Assembly (NCBI RefSeq): GCF_013240295.1
Contig: NZ_JABETK010000004.1
Span: 62,001 to 126,000 of the forward strand
Reading direction: 5' to 3'
Source of the DNA: Neoaquamicrobium sediminum
Lineage (GTDB): Bacteria > Pseudomonadota > Alphaproteobacteria > Rhizobiales > Rhizobiaceae
DNA length: 64,000 bases
Shown: piece by piece, positions 16,840 to 26,353 of the stretch
How the letters are laid out: every line of letters starts with the position of its first letter
Numbering within the stretch: the first letter of the stretch is position 1
Notes under the pieces: model-generated
The model's database searches: none
What the model was told of the DNA's origin: nothing
Seen by the model: the letters and a program-made list of their open reading frames with translations, nothing else
Made by a program: the position numbers and the translations under genes

Positions 16840-17840
16840 ATGGACAAGATTCCGGAAAAAATGACGGCGATAGCGATCGTCGAGCCGGGTGGGCCGCTGG
16901 TCCTCAAACCCGAGCGACGTGATGTCCCCAAGCCGGGCAATGGCGAAATCCTGATCCGCGTGCGCGCGGCCGGCGTGAACAGGCCCGACGTCGCCCAGCG
17001 CAAGGGCACCTACCCGCCCCCACCAGGCGCATCCGACCTGCCCGGGCTTGAGGCAGCCGGCGAGGTTGTCGCGGTGGGCTCCGGAGCGAAGCGCTGGCGA
17101 TCGGGGACGCCGTCACCGCGCTGACGCCGGGTGGCGGATATGCTGAATATGTCGCGGTGCACGAAAGTAATGCCCTGCCGGTCCCGCACGGTTTCACTTT
17201 CACCGAAGCAGCCGCTTTGCCGGAGACCTTCTTCACCGTCTGGCACAATGTCTTCCAACGCGGCGGCCTGCAGCCGGGTGAAAGCCTGCTGGTGCATGGC
17301 GGCTCTTCGGGTATCGGCACCACGGCCATCCAGCTCGCATCGAGCTTCGGGTCCACTGTATTCACCACGGCCGGCTCTGCCGATAAATGCGGGGCATGCG
17401 AGAAACTCGGCGCCAGCCGCGCGATCAATTACCGCGAGGAGGACTTCGTCGCCGTCATCAAGGAGGTGACCGAGGGCAAGGGCGTCAATGTCATCCTCGA
17501 CATGGTGGGCGGCGACTATGTCGACCGCAATTACGAGGCCGCTGCCCTCGATGGCCGCATTGTCCAGATCGCCACGCTGGGCGGCCCCAAGGCGCCCGCG
17601 AATTTCGCGCGGCTCATGGTCAAGCGCCTGTCTCATACCGGTTCCACGCTGCGCCCGCGCGATGTCGCCTTCAAGGGACAGATCGCCGCCGAACTGGAGG
17701 CGAAAGTCTGGCCGCTGCTGGCCGACCGGCGGATCGCGCCCGTCATGGACATGATCTTCCCGTTGAAAGAAGCTTGGCGTGCGCATGAGCGGATGGAGGA
17801 AGGCGACCATATCGGCAAGATCGTGCTGGATGTAGCATAG
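16840..17840 (+). CDS. NAD(P)H quinone oxidoreductase, frameshifted
   Basis: This is a zinc-independent medium-chain dehydrogenase of about 333 residues (PIG3/TP53I3 type), reducing quinones with NADPH. The N-terminal half (to 17100) has RVRAAGVNRPDVAQRKG, the family signature. The second half from about 17131 has the nucleotide-binding LVHGGSSGIGTTAIQLA and later LDMVGGDYVDRNY. The halves lie in different frames and join if one C is restored near 17093 (AAG-CGC-CTG). I take this as a likely sequencing deletion. The methyltransferase gene follows closely. Confidence 0.85.
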
Positions 17841-17867
17841 CCCGCCAAACTCGATGAGGCCACGAAT

Positions 17868-18299
17868 CTGACGGATCGCCTGTCCCCGCGTCTTCTCGCC
17901 ATCGTCGAGGCACTGCCTCTGCGTTCCGGCATCCGTGTGCTTGAAATAGGCTGCGGACCGGGTGCCGCAGCTCGCGAGGTCGCGCGCAGGATCGGCAGCG
18001 GCCACGTGCTCGCCATCGATCGCTCGCGCAAGGCTATCGAACAGGCCGAAGCCGCCTGCCGCGACGAAATCGCCGCCGGAATCATCTCACTGCGACAGGT
18101 CACGGCGGAGGATTTCGAGCTTCTTCCCCGTGAAGAAAAGTTCGATCTCGCCTTCGCAGTACGTGTCGGCGCGTTCGATGGGCGTCACCCTGCTGCCGGC
18201 GAAAAGGCCCTGCCCCGCATTGCCGCGGCATTGAAGCCAAGCGGCCGGCTCTTGATCGATGGCGGCGATCCACTGCGCGAGCTGCCATTGCAGCGGTGA
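17868..18299 (+). CDS. Class I SAM-dependent methyltransferase, start unclear
   Basis: The frame encodes a small SAM methyltransferase of about 143 residues. Motif I is VLEIGCGPGAAAREVA, followed by HVLAIDRS (motif II acidic residue) and EKFDLAFAVRVGAFDGRHP. The family usually begins MTDRLSPRLL; here the same position is CTG-ACG-GAT at 17868. There is no ATG in frame after the upstream stop, only a GTG at 17937 inside motif I. An ATG at 17854 would join the frame if one base were missing just after it, so another indel is possible. The methyl acceptor is unknown. It follows the quinone oxidoreductase by 27 bases. Confidence 0.65.
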   Translation: MTDRLSPRLLAIVEALPLRSGIRVLEIGCGPGAAAREVARRIGSGHVLAIDRSRKAIEQAEAACRDEIAAGIISLRQVTAEDFELLPREEKFDLAFAVRVGAFDGRHPAAGEKALPRIAAALKPSGRLLIDGGDPLRELPLQR

Positions 18300-18441
18300 G
18301 ATGCAGCTGTCCTGTGCCTAAGACATCGGCTCGCATTGCGAAGGACGCCGAATAACGTTATATGCGGGGTGATTTCCCAAATTTGGTGGCTTCGCCCACC
18401 GCCCGCGACAGGGACGCGGGCGAACGAGAAGGATTTTATCC

Positions 18442-19139
18442 ATGGCCAACACGCTTCTGATGCCCAAGGCGACAGCCGTCTGGCTCGTCGACAACACCGC
18501 GCTGTCGTTCGACCAGATCGCGCAGTTCTGCAAACTCCACCCGCTTGAGGTCAAGGCGATCGCCGATGGCGAGGCCGCGCAGGGCATCAAGGGTCTCGAC
18601 CCCGTGATGACCGGCCAGCTTTCGCGCGACGAGATCGCGAAGGGCGAGGCGGATGCCGAACATCGTCTCAAGCTCTCCGAGCCGAAGGTGCGCGTGCCCG
18701 AATCCAAGCGCCGCACTCCGCGCTACACGCCGCTTTCAAGCGCCAGGACCGCCCGAACGCGATTCTGTGGCTGGTCAAGAATCACCCGGAACTGAAGGAT
18801 GCGCAGATCTCGCGCCTCGTCGGCACCACCAAGTCGACCATCGAGCAGATCCGCAACCGCACCCACTGGAACTCGAACAACCTCGTGCCGATGGACCCGG
18901 TGACGCTGGGCCTGTGCTCGCAAATCGATCTCGACCTCGAAGTGCAGCGCGCTTCGCGCGGCCAGCCTGCGGCGGCGCCTGCCGGCGACACCCTGCTGCC
19001 TGCCTCCATGACCGAGTCGCTGGAGGTTGGCGCGGATCGTTCGGCAAAGGACGAGAGCGAAGACGAACTCGACGCGGATGCTGTTTTCGCCAAGCTGTCT
19101 TCGCTCAAGTCGACGTCGCAGGACGAAGACGAGGAATAG
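18442..19139 (+). CDS. trcR: Cell cycle regulator TrcR (DUF1013), frameshifted
   Basis: This protein of about 232 residues belongs to DUF1013, named TrcR, a conserved alphaproteobacterial cell-cycle transcription factor. The N-terminal region reads LMPKATAVWLVDNTALSF and QIAQFCKLHPLEVKAIADG, a helix-turn-helix. The second domain has ILWLVKNHPELKDAQISRLVGTT (helix-turn-helix), then an acidic tail. The two parts lie in different frames, and restoring one A near 18739 (TCA-AAG-CGC) joins them. The ATG at 18442 follows GAGAAGG at 18427-18433. Confidence 0.88.
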
Positions 19140-19156
19140 CCCACAAGAAGATCAGT

Positions 19157-19188
19157 AGCCGGACAATCGCTTAGGTCGATGTCCGGCT
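19157..19188. terminator. Hairpin between convergent trcR and WYL gene
   Basis: A stem of about 12 base pairs with one bulge joins AGCCGGACAATCG with CGATGTCCGGCT around a seven-base loop. It lies between the trcR stop (19139) and the WYL regulator stop (19200). There is no T-run, so it may end transcription inefficiently from both sides. Confidence 0.4.
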
Positions 19189-19199
19189 CGCGAGCCTGG

Positions 19200-19889
19200 T
19201 TACGACTGCCCGCGCATCTCAAGAGTGCGGTAGAAATCGGCGAGCTGCTTGCCGCGCTCCGGCCGGAAGGTGCGTCCGGACGGCGTTATCTGCGCAATGC
19301 GGTCGATGCGGAAGGCGCGGAAATCGTCGCGCAGTTCGCACCACGCCACCAGCGTCCAGACCTTGCCCCAGAACCACAGGCCTAACGGCCGTATGTCGCG
19401 CTGGGACGCCCGCCCGGCTTCGTCGCTGTAATCAATGTTCAGAACGCTGCGCCCGTCCACGGCGCGTTCCAGCAGGTCGATCGACTTGCGCTCGGCCTCG
19501 CCCACGACCCAGTCGGGCATGTGGATTTCGGTGCGCGCGATGCGCGCCTTTTCCTGGTCGGGCAGCACGGCGCCGATCTTGACCAGCGCTTCCTCGGCCG
19601 CCCGCGCCATGTCGGCACCGCCGAAGGCGCGCACCATGCGCGCGCCGGCAACCAACGCGACGATTTCGTCACGCGTGAACATCAGCGGCGGAAGGTCGAA
19701 ACCTTCCCTCATCAGATAGCCGACGCCGGCTTCTCCATCGATCGGCACACCGGTCGACTGCAGGTCGGCTATATCGCGGTAGATCGTGCGCTCCGAGACT
19801 TCCAGCCGCTCCCCGAGCATGCGCGCGGTCACGAGCCTTCCGCCCCGCAAATGCTGGACGATCTGAAACAAGCGGTCTGCACGGCGCAT
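19200..19889 (-). CDS. YafY-type HTH and WYL domain regulator
   Basis: This 229-residue regulator has an N-terminal winged helix-turn-helix (RLFQIVQHLRGGRLVTARML, then VSERTIYRDIADLQ) and a C-terminal WYL-type domain (LWFWGKVWTLVAWCELRDDFR), which binds small ligands in related proteins. The start MRRADRLFQI is the usual one, at ATG 19889. A near-perfect palindrome at 19940-19965, just upstream, is a candidate operator. The target gene is unknown; the DUF1127 gene lies directly upstream on the same strand. Confidence 0.9.
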   Translation of the reverse strand: MRRADRLFQIVQHLRGGRLVTARMLGERLEVSERTIYRDIADLQSTGVPIDGEAGVGYLMREGFDLPPLMFTRDEIVALVAGARMVRAFGGADMARAAEEALVKIGAVLPDQEKARIARTEIHMPDWVVGEAERKSIDLLERAVDGRSVLNIDYSDEAGRASQRDIRPLGLWFWGKVWTLVAWCELRDDFRAFRIDRIAQITPSGRTFRPERGKQLADFYRTLEMRGQS

Positions 19890-19939
19890 GGAAAGAAGCC
19901 CTCGAACGGATGAATCCGGGAGGCGGACTATGCCAGCAG

Positions 19940-19965
19940 CCTCCTGACAACATAGTGTCAGGAGG
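19940..19965. promoter_or_regulatory. Palindromic candidate operator upstream of the WYL regulator
   Basis: CCTCCTGACA and TGTCAGGAGG face each other around ACATAG, a perfect ten-base inverted repeat. It sits 50 bases upstream of the regulator's ATG, where a repressor would control its own promoter. No T-run follows, so it is not a terminator for the upstream DUF1127 gene. Confidence 0.55.
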
Positions 19966-20007
19966 TTGTCGGGAGGGAAAGCCGCCGGATCGCATCGTCC
20001 GAAACCG

Positions 20008-20190
20008 TCAGCCGTTGCGGCCAGCCGGCACGCGCTGCCGGTCAGGCAGACCGTCCGGCCAGCCGATGTCCTTGCGCAGATGCGCCGAAAGACCGTCGAT
20101 GGCGCGGCGCGTGCGTCGGCGTTCGTTGAAGCTGCGGAACTGGGTGACGGCGTCCTCCATGAGGGACAGCAACAGGGGCGTGCGGGGCAT
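20008..20190 (-). CDS. DUF1127 (YjiS-like) protein
   Basis: This 60-residue protein has the DUF1127 pattern: an arginine-rich first helix (RRRTRRAIDGLSAHLRKDIGW) followed by a turn with G-W-P-D-G-L-P. Rhizobial members include small regulators of phosphate and C/N metabolism and RNA binding, but this copy has no known role. The ATG at 20190 is preferred over an in-frame start 13 codons upstream; GAAAGGAG at 20200-20207 lies before it. Confidence 0.85.
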   Translation of the reverse strand: MPRTPLLLSLMEDAVTQFRSFNERRRTRRAIDGLSAHLRKDIGWPDGLPDRQRVPAGRNG

Positions 20191-20277
20191 GACATAGTCT
20201 CCTTTCACCTTGGAAAGAGACAATGACACACCCCTGCGGACAGCCTTGCGTCAGGAGCCTCCGCGACCAGAATGCTG

Positions 20278-21537
20278 TCAGGCGAAGCGCCTCGCCGCAT
20301 CCACCGCAAGCCCCAGGCCGACGGCTCCGAAACGGTCGATCTGGGCGATGCGCGCATGCGGAAAACGGACAACCACCGCATCGCGAACCGCAGGCACCTG
20401 CGCGCCGCCGCCGGTCATCACCACCGTATCGATGGCTTCCGCAACGACACCCGCATCCACGAGCGCGGCATCGATGGCAATGCCGATTCTGGAAACCAGC
20501 TCGCCGGTCGCCTGCGTGAATTCGGTGCGCGAAACAGGCACCTCCAGCGACAGGCCGGGCTCGCGCAACGTGATGACGGCATCCTCGGCATCCGTCAGCT
20601 CGATCTTGGCCTTCTCGACCTGCGCGGCCAGCCGATGGCCCGAGCGGTGCGCCAGCAGGTGCTGGTAGACCTCAAGTTTCTCTGGCTCTGCCGCCTCGCG
20701 CTTCAGCGACTGGATGTCCCGCATCGTTGCCGCCGTATAGAGCTGGTTGATCTTGTGCCAGGTCGCCATGTCGTTGAAGTACCAGACCGGCAGATGGCGC
20801 TTGCCGTCGCGCGTGCGCGTGCCAAGACCCATGCGCGGCATCACGCGTGAAATGCTCAACTGGCGGTCGAAATCGGTGCCGCCGACATGAACGCCAGACG
20901 TCGAGAGGATGTCGTCGCGTCGGTCGGCCGCGCGGCTGCGCTCCGGCGACAGGCGCAGCACGGAAAAGTCGGACGTGCCGCCCCCGATGTCGACGACGAG
21001 CGCGAGCACCTCGGCATTCAGGTCACGTTCGAAGCCCATGGCTGCGGCCACAGGCTCGAACTGGAACTCGATGTGTCGGAAGCCTTCGGCCCGCGCGGCC
21101 GCTTCGAGCTGATCCTGCGCGGTTCGGTCGGCCTCCGGATTGCCGTCAACGAAAAAGACCGGTCGGCCAAGCACGATATGATCGGGCACGTCGCCGGCCT
21201 GAGCCTCGATCCGCGCACGCAGGTGGCGCAGGAAACGGCCGATCAGCCCCTGAAACGTCATGCGGTCTCGTCCGACCTGCGTGGTTTCCTTCATCAGGCT
21301 CGAGCCGAGAACCGACTTGAGCGCGCGCATGAAGCGGCCTTCAGCGCCGTCCATATATTCATGCACCGCCGAGCGGCCGAAATGAACGCTGCCGTCTTCG
21401 AGGCTGAAGAACAGCGCCGAAGGAATCGTCACCTGCGCGTCTTCGACGGGGATCAGGAACGGATCGCCGCCGGCCGCGCAAAGGCCGACAGTGGAATTGG
21501 TGGTGCCGAAATCGACGCCACAATAATGGGGAGACAT
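20278..21537 (-). CDS. yegD: Hsp70 family protein, YegD-like
   Basis: This 419-residue protein is an actin-fold ATPase with DnaK-like motifs but no substrate-binding domain. The phosphate 1 motif is GVDFGTTNSTVGL at the N-terminus, phosphate 2 is LVVDIGGGTSDFSVL near residue 190, and the adenosine motif is VVMTGGGAQVPAVR near residue 380. YegD proteins are of unknown client. Length fits the family. The gene is flanked by unrelated genes and has its own promoter region (21538-21668 contains no other gene). Confidence 0.93.
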   Translation of the reverse strand: MSPHYCGVDFGTTNSTVGLCAAGGDPFLIPVEDAQVTIPSALFFSLEDGSVHFGRSAVHEYMDGAEGRFMRALKSVLGSSLMKETTQVGRDRMTFQGLIGRFLRHLRARIEAQAGDVPDHIVLGRPVFFVDGNPEADRTAQDQLEAAARAEGFRHIEFQFEPVAAAMGFERDLNAEVLALVVDIGGGTSDFSVLRLSPERSRAADRRDDILSTSGVHVGGTDFDRQLSISRVMPRMGLGTRTRDGKRHLPVWYFNDMATWHKINQLYTAATMRDIQSLKREAAEPEKLEVYQHLLAHRSGHRLAAQVEKAKIELTDAEDAVITLREPGLSLEVPVSRTEFTQATGELVSRIGIAIDAALVDAGVVAEAIDTVVMTGGGAQVPAVRDAVVVRFPHARIAQIDRFGAVGLGLAVDAARRFA

Positions 21538-21668
21538 CGCAAAACGCCCGCAATGCTTCGCCGAGGGCGACGAAACGCCAGGGCGAAGGGATGACCGGAA
21601 AGGGCGGCCTCTCTACCGCATCACGGCAAGGATGAGAACCCCTCTTCCGCTGCGAACATGCGCTTCGG

Positions 21669-23577
21669 TCAGACCCCGATGCCCCTGCCCTTCAGCGCGG
21701 CCTCGATCTCGTCGAGGATCGCCGGGTCGTCGATCGTTGCCGGCATGGTCCAGCCTTCCTTGTCGGCGATCTTCTGCATCGTTCCGCGCAGGATCTTGCC
21801 GGACCGCGTCTTTGGAAGCCGCTTGACCGTTACCACCGACTTGAACGCCGCGACCGGACCGATGCGCTCGCGCACCAGGGCGACGATCTCCTTTTCGATC
21901 TCCGGCCCCTCCCGCGCCACACCCGCGTTGAGCACGACGAAGCCGCATGGAACCTGGCCCTTCATCGGGTCGGCGATGCCGACAACGGCGCATTCGGCGA
22001 CATCCGGATGCTCGGCAACCACCTCCTCCATGCCGCCTGTCGACAGGCGGTGCCCGGCGACATTGATGATGTCGTCGGTGCGGGCCATGATGAAGAGGTA
22101 GCCGTCCTCGTCGATCAGCCCTGCATCGGCCGTCTTGTAGTAGCCGGGAAACTCGGAAAGGTAGGCGCTGCGGAAGCGATCGTCCGCATTCCACAGCGTC
22201 GGCAGGCAGCCGGGCGGCAGTGGCAGCTTGACGACCACGTTGCCCAGTGTCCCGGTTGGCACCGCGTGCCCCGCATCATCAAGCACCTGAACGTCGAACC
22301 CAGGCATCGGCACGGCGGGCGAGCCGTATTTGACCGGCAGAAGCCCGAGCCCGACCGGGTTCTGGCTGATCGGGTGGCCGGTCTCGGTCTGCCACCAATG
22401 GTCGATCACCGGCACGCCCAGTTGCGCTTCCGCCCATTTGATGGTTTCCGGATCGGCACGTTCGCCGGCGAGGAACAGGGTCCTGAACCCGGAGAGATCA
22501 TTATTTCCCGACGAACTCGCCCTTCGGATCCTGCCCCTTGATCGCCCGGAATGCCGTGGGCGCCGTGAACATCGCGGCGACGCCGTGTTCGGCGATCACG
22601 CGCCAGAAGGTGCCGGCGTCGGGCGTGCCGACCGGCTTACCCTCGAACAGGATCGTCGTGCAGCCGTGAAGCAGGGGCGCATAGACGATGTAGGAATGGC
22701 CCACCACCCAGCCGACATCGGAAGCCGCCCAGAAAACCTCGCCCGGCTTGACGCCGAATTCGTTCCACATCGACCATTCGAGCGCGACCATGTGGCCGCC
22801 ATTGTCGCGCACCACGCCCTTGGGCTGGCCGGTGGTGCCGGACGTGTAGAGCACGTAGAGCGGGTCGGTCGCCGCCACCGGCTCGCAGTCGACCCAGGCG
22901 CCGGTCTTCTTTGCCGCAGCCGTCACTTCGGCCATGTCGAGATCGCGGTTAGGCACGAGATCGCAGGGCTGCTGCTCGCGCTGCAGCACCACGCAATGTT
23001 CAACTTTATGCTTGGCCATGACGATGGCGCCGTCGAGCAGCGGCTTGTAGGCAACGATGCGGCCGGGCTCGACACCGCAGGATGCAGAGACGATCAGCTT
23101 CGGCTGCGCATCGTCGATCCGTGTTGCCAGTTCCTTTGCCGCGAAACCGCCGAAGACGACAGAGTGGACGGCCCCGAGCCGCGCGCAGGCGAGCATCGCG
23201 AACACGGCTTCAGGCACCATCGGCATGTAGATGATGACCCGGTCGCCCTTGGCCACACCCTGCTCACGCAGGACGGCAGCAAGCGCAACGACCTCGTCGC
23301 GCAACTGCGCATAGGTGAAGCTCTTCTTCGCTCCGGTGATCGGGCTGTCATAGATTAGGGCCGTCTGGCCGGCGCGCCCGCCGTCGACATGACGGTCGAG
23401 GACGTTGAAGCAGGTGTTGCAGGTTGCGCCGGTGAACCAGCGGCCATAGACGCCCTGCTCGGCATCAAAGATGCGCTCGGGCGGCGTGAACCAGTCGATC
23501 GCCTTGGCTGCTTCCGCCCAGAACGCTTCGGGATCGCTTTTCCAGCCGGCATAAACCTCGTGATAGCGCGACGACAT
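21669..23577 (-). CDS. prpE: Propionyl-CoA synthetase, frameshifted
   Basis: This acyl-adenylate-forming enzyme of about 636 residues activates propionate, the first step of its assimilation. The N-terminal part has the AMP-binding signature YTSGTTGQPKGVVRD and FWAASDVGWVVGHSYI; the C-terminal part has DHWWQTETGHPISQNPVG and the conserved lysine region KTRSGKILRG. The frames change at 22501-22505, where an extra A-T pair breaks the sequence after GEFVGK; removing one base restores YDLSGFRTLFLAGERAD. The frame break is likely a sequencing insertion. Confidence 0.88.
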
Positions 23578-23731
23578 GCTTCCTCCCCTGGCAGTGCTTG
23601 TCGGGCTGTTCTATCCGCCACGGCCTCCTGCCGTCCATCTGACTAAGGAAGCATAGCTGCCCGCACTTTGACAGACGTCAAGGATGCTGCTCAAACGGGC
23701 GCGGCGCAATCGCAACGCAACCCGGAACGGC

Positions 23732-23893
23732 ATGAGCAAAATCCTATCGATGGTGATCGTCGGCCTGATGATCGTGCAGATCATCAGGCCGCTGGGTCTG
23801 CCTGGGCTGAAGCACCGCGCCGACTTCTGGAAGCTGGCGGTCGTTGCGCTCGGCCTGATCGTCGTGACAGCGGGGCTAAGCCACGGCGGCTGA
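23732..23893 (+). CDS. Small membrane protein
   Basis: This 53-residue protein has two hydrophobic segments, MVIVGLMIVQII and LAVVALGLIVVTAGL, joined by a short loop with charged residues (KHRADFWK). It may be a small inner-membrane protein. I do not recognise its family. The ATG at 23732 is chosen because the upstream in-frame part is basic and lacks likeness to it. The gene is transcribed against both neighbours, prpE and fda. Confidence 0.6.
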   Translation: MSKILSMVIVGLMIVQIIRPLGLPGLKHRADFWKLAVVALGLIVVTAGLSHGG

Positions 23894-23901
23894 CCGGACG
23901 G

Positions 23902-24810
23902 TCAGCCTGCGCGGGATGCCTCGAATATGCTGTCGATCGCCGAGCCAAGTGCCGCGTCGAACTCGGCATCGCTCTGCTGGGCCGAAAGCCCTTCGGTCAG
24001 TGCTCGCGAGAAACTAGCGATCATGCCCGCATTCTGCTTCAGCTTGGCGTTCGCGTCGTCGCGCGAATACCCGCCCGAAAGGGCTACCACCCGCATGACG
24101 CGCGGATCGTCGATCAGCGGCTTGTAGAGGTTTGCCTTCGTGGGCAGCGTCAGCTTAAGCATCACTTGCTTGCCGGCCGGCACGCTGTCCAGATGCTTCT
24201 GGATTTCCGCAAGCAGCATGTCCTCGGCTTCGGCCTTGTCGGCGATCGAGATAGTCACTTCCGGCTCGATGATCGGTACGAGCCCGTGACCCAGGATCTG
24301 CCGGCCGACCTCGAACTGCTGGGCAACGACCGCAGCGATCCCTTTCGGATTTGCCGCGTCGATCACCGAGCGCATCTTGGTGCCGAAGACGCCGTTTGCG
24401 ACGGCACGCTCCAGCAGCGCATCGAGATCCGGCATGGGCTTCATCAGCTTGACGCCGTCGGCCTCGTCGGCGAGGCCCTTGTCGACCTTCAGGAACGGCA
24501 CGACGCCACGCTTCTCCCAGAGGTATTTCGCTGTCGGCGTGCCGTCGATGTCGCGATCCATCGTCTGTTCGAACAGGATCGCGCCCATCACCTTGTCGCC
24601 AGTGAACGCAGGCGACTTGATGATCCGCGCCCGCATCTGGTGGATGAGATCGAACATCTCATCATCGTTCGACCATGCGCCCTGCTCGACACCGTAGAGC
24701 TTCAGCGCCTTCGGCGTGGACCCGCCCGACTGGTCGAGCGCTGCAATGAAGCCGTCCTTGTTTGCGGCCTGATCCGTCATCGCCGCGCCGTTTTCAAGAC
24801 GTTCGCTCAT
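23902..24810 (-). CDS. fda: Class I fructose-bisphosphate aldolase
   Basis: This 302-residue Schiff-base aldolase cleaves fructose 1,6-bisphosphate. The segment [17 protein letters not shown] is the family signature near residue 21, the lysine in PFLKVDKGL near residue 108 and later [10 protein letters not shown] and [12 protein letters not shown] define the active site, with [10 protein letters not shown] near residue 245 binding phosphate. It follows pgk and gap on the same strand, but a gap of 330 bases with repeats and a possible operator (24892) suggests its own promoter. It completes the tkt-gap-pgk cluster. Confidence 0.93.
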   Translation of the reverse strand: MSERLENGAAMTDQAANKDGFIAALDQSGGSTPKALKLYGVEQGAWSNDDEMFDLIHQMRARIIKSPAFTGDKVMGAILFEQTMDRDIDGTPTAKYLWEKRGVVPFLKVDKGLADEADGVKLMKPMPDLDALLERAVANGVFGTKMRSVIDAANPKGIAAVVAQQFEVGRQILGHGLVPIIEPEVTISIADKAEAEDMLLAEIQKHLDSVPAGKQVMLKLTLPTKANLYKPLIDDPRVMRVVALSGGYSRDDANAKLKQNAGMIASFSRALTEGLSAQQSDAEFDAALGSAIDSIFEASRAG

Positions 24811-24891
24811 TCTTGTGCCTCCAGATTGTCCTTTCAGGCCGCTTACCAGATGCGGTCCGAAAGCGGAATGGAGCCGGGCAGGTCGAATCGA

Positions 24892-24907
24892 TTGAAAGCG
24901 ATTTCAA
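24892..24907. promoter_or_regulatory. LacI-type candidate operator upstream of fda
   Basis: TTGAAAGCGATTTCAA is a 16-base palindrome with a central CG and arms TTGAAA/TTTCAA, the layout typical of LacI-family operators. It lies 82 bases upstream of the fda ATG. In other alphaproteobacteria a LacI-type regulator (CceR) controls central carbon genes; whether its motif is the same here is not shown. Confidence 0.5.
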
Positions 24908-24950
24908 ATGTTTAAGAGGGTAAACGGCGAAGTGGGCGTTCTCCGTTAAG

Positions 24951-24999
24951 CGTCATCCCGCCCAAGGGAGCGCAGCGACCGCAGAGCCGGGACCCATTG
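24951..24999 (+). repeat. Dispersed repeat, copy 1 of an inverted pair
   Basis: The 49-base element begins CGTCATCCCGCCCAAGGGAG and ends GGGACCCATTG. Its partner lies in inverse orientation at 25085-25132. Elements with this sequence are found between genes in several alphaproteobacteria. The pair lies in the 330-base stretch between fda and pgk, which holds no gene. Confidence 0.8.
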
Positions 25000-25084
25000 A
25001 GCAGCGTGGCCGGGCCGCGGGTTCGCGCAGCATCGGTCGTATGCGCCAGCGCCGGAACCGGGCCGTGCTCCACGATACTCCGAC

Positions 25085-25132
25085 CAATGGGTCCCGGCTC
25101 TGCGGTCGCTGGCTCCCTTGGCCGGGATGACG
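25085..25132 (-). repeat. Dispersed repeat, copy 2 of the inverted pair
   Basis: This is the inverse copy of the element at 24951-24999, reading CAATGGGTCCCGGCTCTGCG on the plus strand, with a few differences. It ends eight bases before the pgk stop. Together the pair can form a hairpin of about 180 bases that could end pgk transcription. Confidence 0.8.
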
Positions 25133-25140
25133 TGATTAGC

Positions 25141-26333
25141 TTATCTCGCCAATGCCACCACGCCCGGCAGTTCCTTGCCTTCCATCCATTCAAGGAAGGC
25201 GCCACCGGCGGTTGAGACGTAGCTGAAGTCATCGGCAACCCCGGCATGGTTCAGAGCCGACACCGTATCGCCGCCGCCAGCGACCGAGACCAGCTTGCCA
25301 GCCCTGGTCCGGTCGGCCGCGAACTTCGCCGCAGCCACGGTCGCCGCGTCGAACGGCTCGATCTCGAAGGCGCCGAGCGGGCCGTTCCAGACCAGCGTCT
25401 GCGCTTTTTCGATCCACTGGTTGACCACTTCGACAGTCTTCGGCCCGACATCGAGGATCATCGCATCGGCCGGAACGGCCTCCACGGAAATGGTTTCGTT
25501 CGCGGCATTCGCCTTGAATTCCCTGGCCACGACGGCGTCGGTCGGCAGAACGATCGCGCATCCGCGGTCGCGGCCTCGATCATGATCTGCTTGGCCGTCG
25601 GGGCGAGATCGTGTTCGCACAGCGACTTGCCGACGTCGGTGCCGCGCGCGGCGAGGAACGTGTTGGCCATGCCGCCGCCGATGACCAGTGCGTCAACCCG
25701 TTTGACGAGGTTCATCAGCAGGTCGATCTTGGTCGACACCTTGGCACCGCCGACGATCGCGACTACCGGCTTCACCGGCTTGCCAAGGCCTTTTTCAAGT
25801 GCCTCCAGCTCAGCCTGCATGGTGCGTCCGGCATAGGCCGGCAGCAGGTGCGCGAGGCCCTCGGTCGAGGCATGCGCGCGATGGGCGGCGGAAAAGGCGT
25901 CGTTGACGTAGAGGTCGCCGTTGGCGGCGAGCGCCTTGACGAAATCGGGATCGTTCTTTTCCTCGCCCTTGTGGAAGCGGGTGTTTTCCAGAAGCAGGAT
26001 GTCGCCATCGGCAAGGGCCGCAATTGCCTCAGCAGCCCGTTCGCCGATGCAATCGGCCGCGAAAGCCACCTTTCGGCCGAGCACGCCGGCTGTCGCCGCG
26101 GCAATAGGCTCAAGCGACATTTCCGGGTTCGGCTCGCCTTTCGGGCGACCGAAATGGGCGAGAAGGATGACCTTCGCGCCCTTGTCTGCGAGTTCGGTGA
26201 TCGTTGGCGCGACCCGCTCGATGCGGGTCGCGTCGGTTACCTGTCCGTCCTTGACGGGTACGTTGAGGTCGACGCGGACGAGTACCCGCTTGCCCGAAAC
26301 CTCTGCCTCGTCGAGCGTGCGAAAGCCTGTCAT
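25141..26333 (-). CDS. pgk: Phosphoglycerate kinase, frameshifted
   Basis: This enzyme of about 397 residues transfers phosphate from 1,3-bisphosphoglycerate to ADP. It opens with [23 protein letters not shown], then [11 protein letters not shown], ending with [13 protein letters not shown] and [13 protein letters not shown] at the nucleotide site. The frame changes near 25561, where one base is missing between IEAATAD and CAIVLPTD. Restoring it gives the normal length. pgk is normally essential for growth on sugars, so sequencing error is more likely than loss. The ATG at 26333 lies 20 bases after the gap stop, consistent with an operon. Confidence 0.9.
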
Positions 26334-26353
26334 CGTCGTTCCCCGTACCGCGA

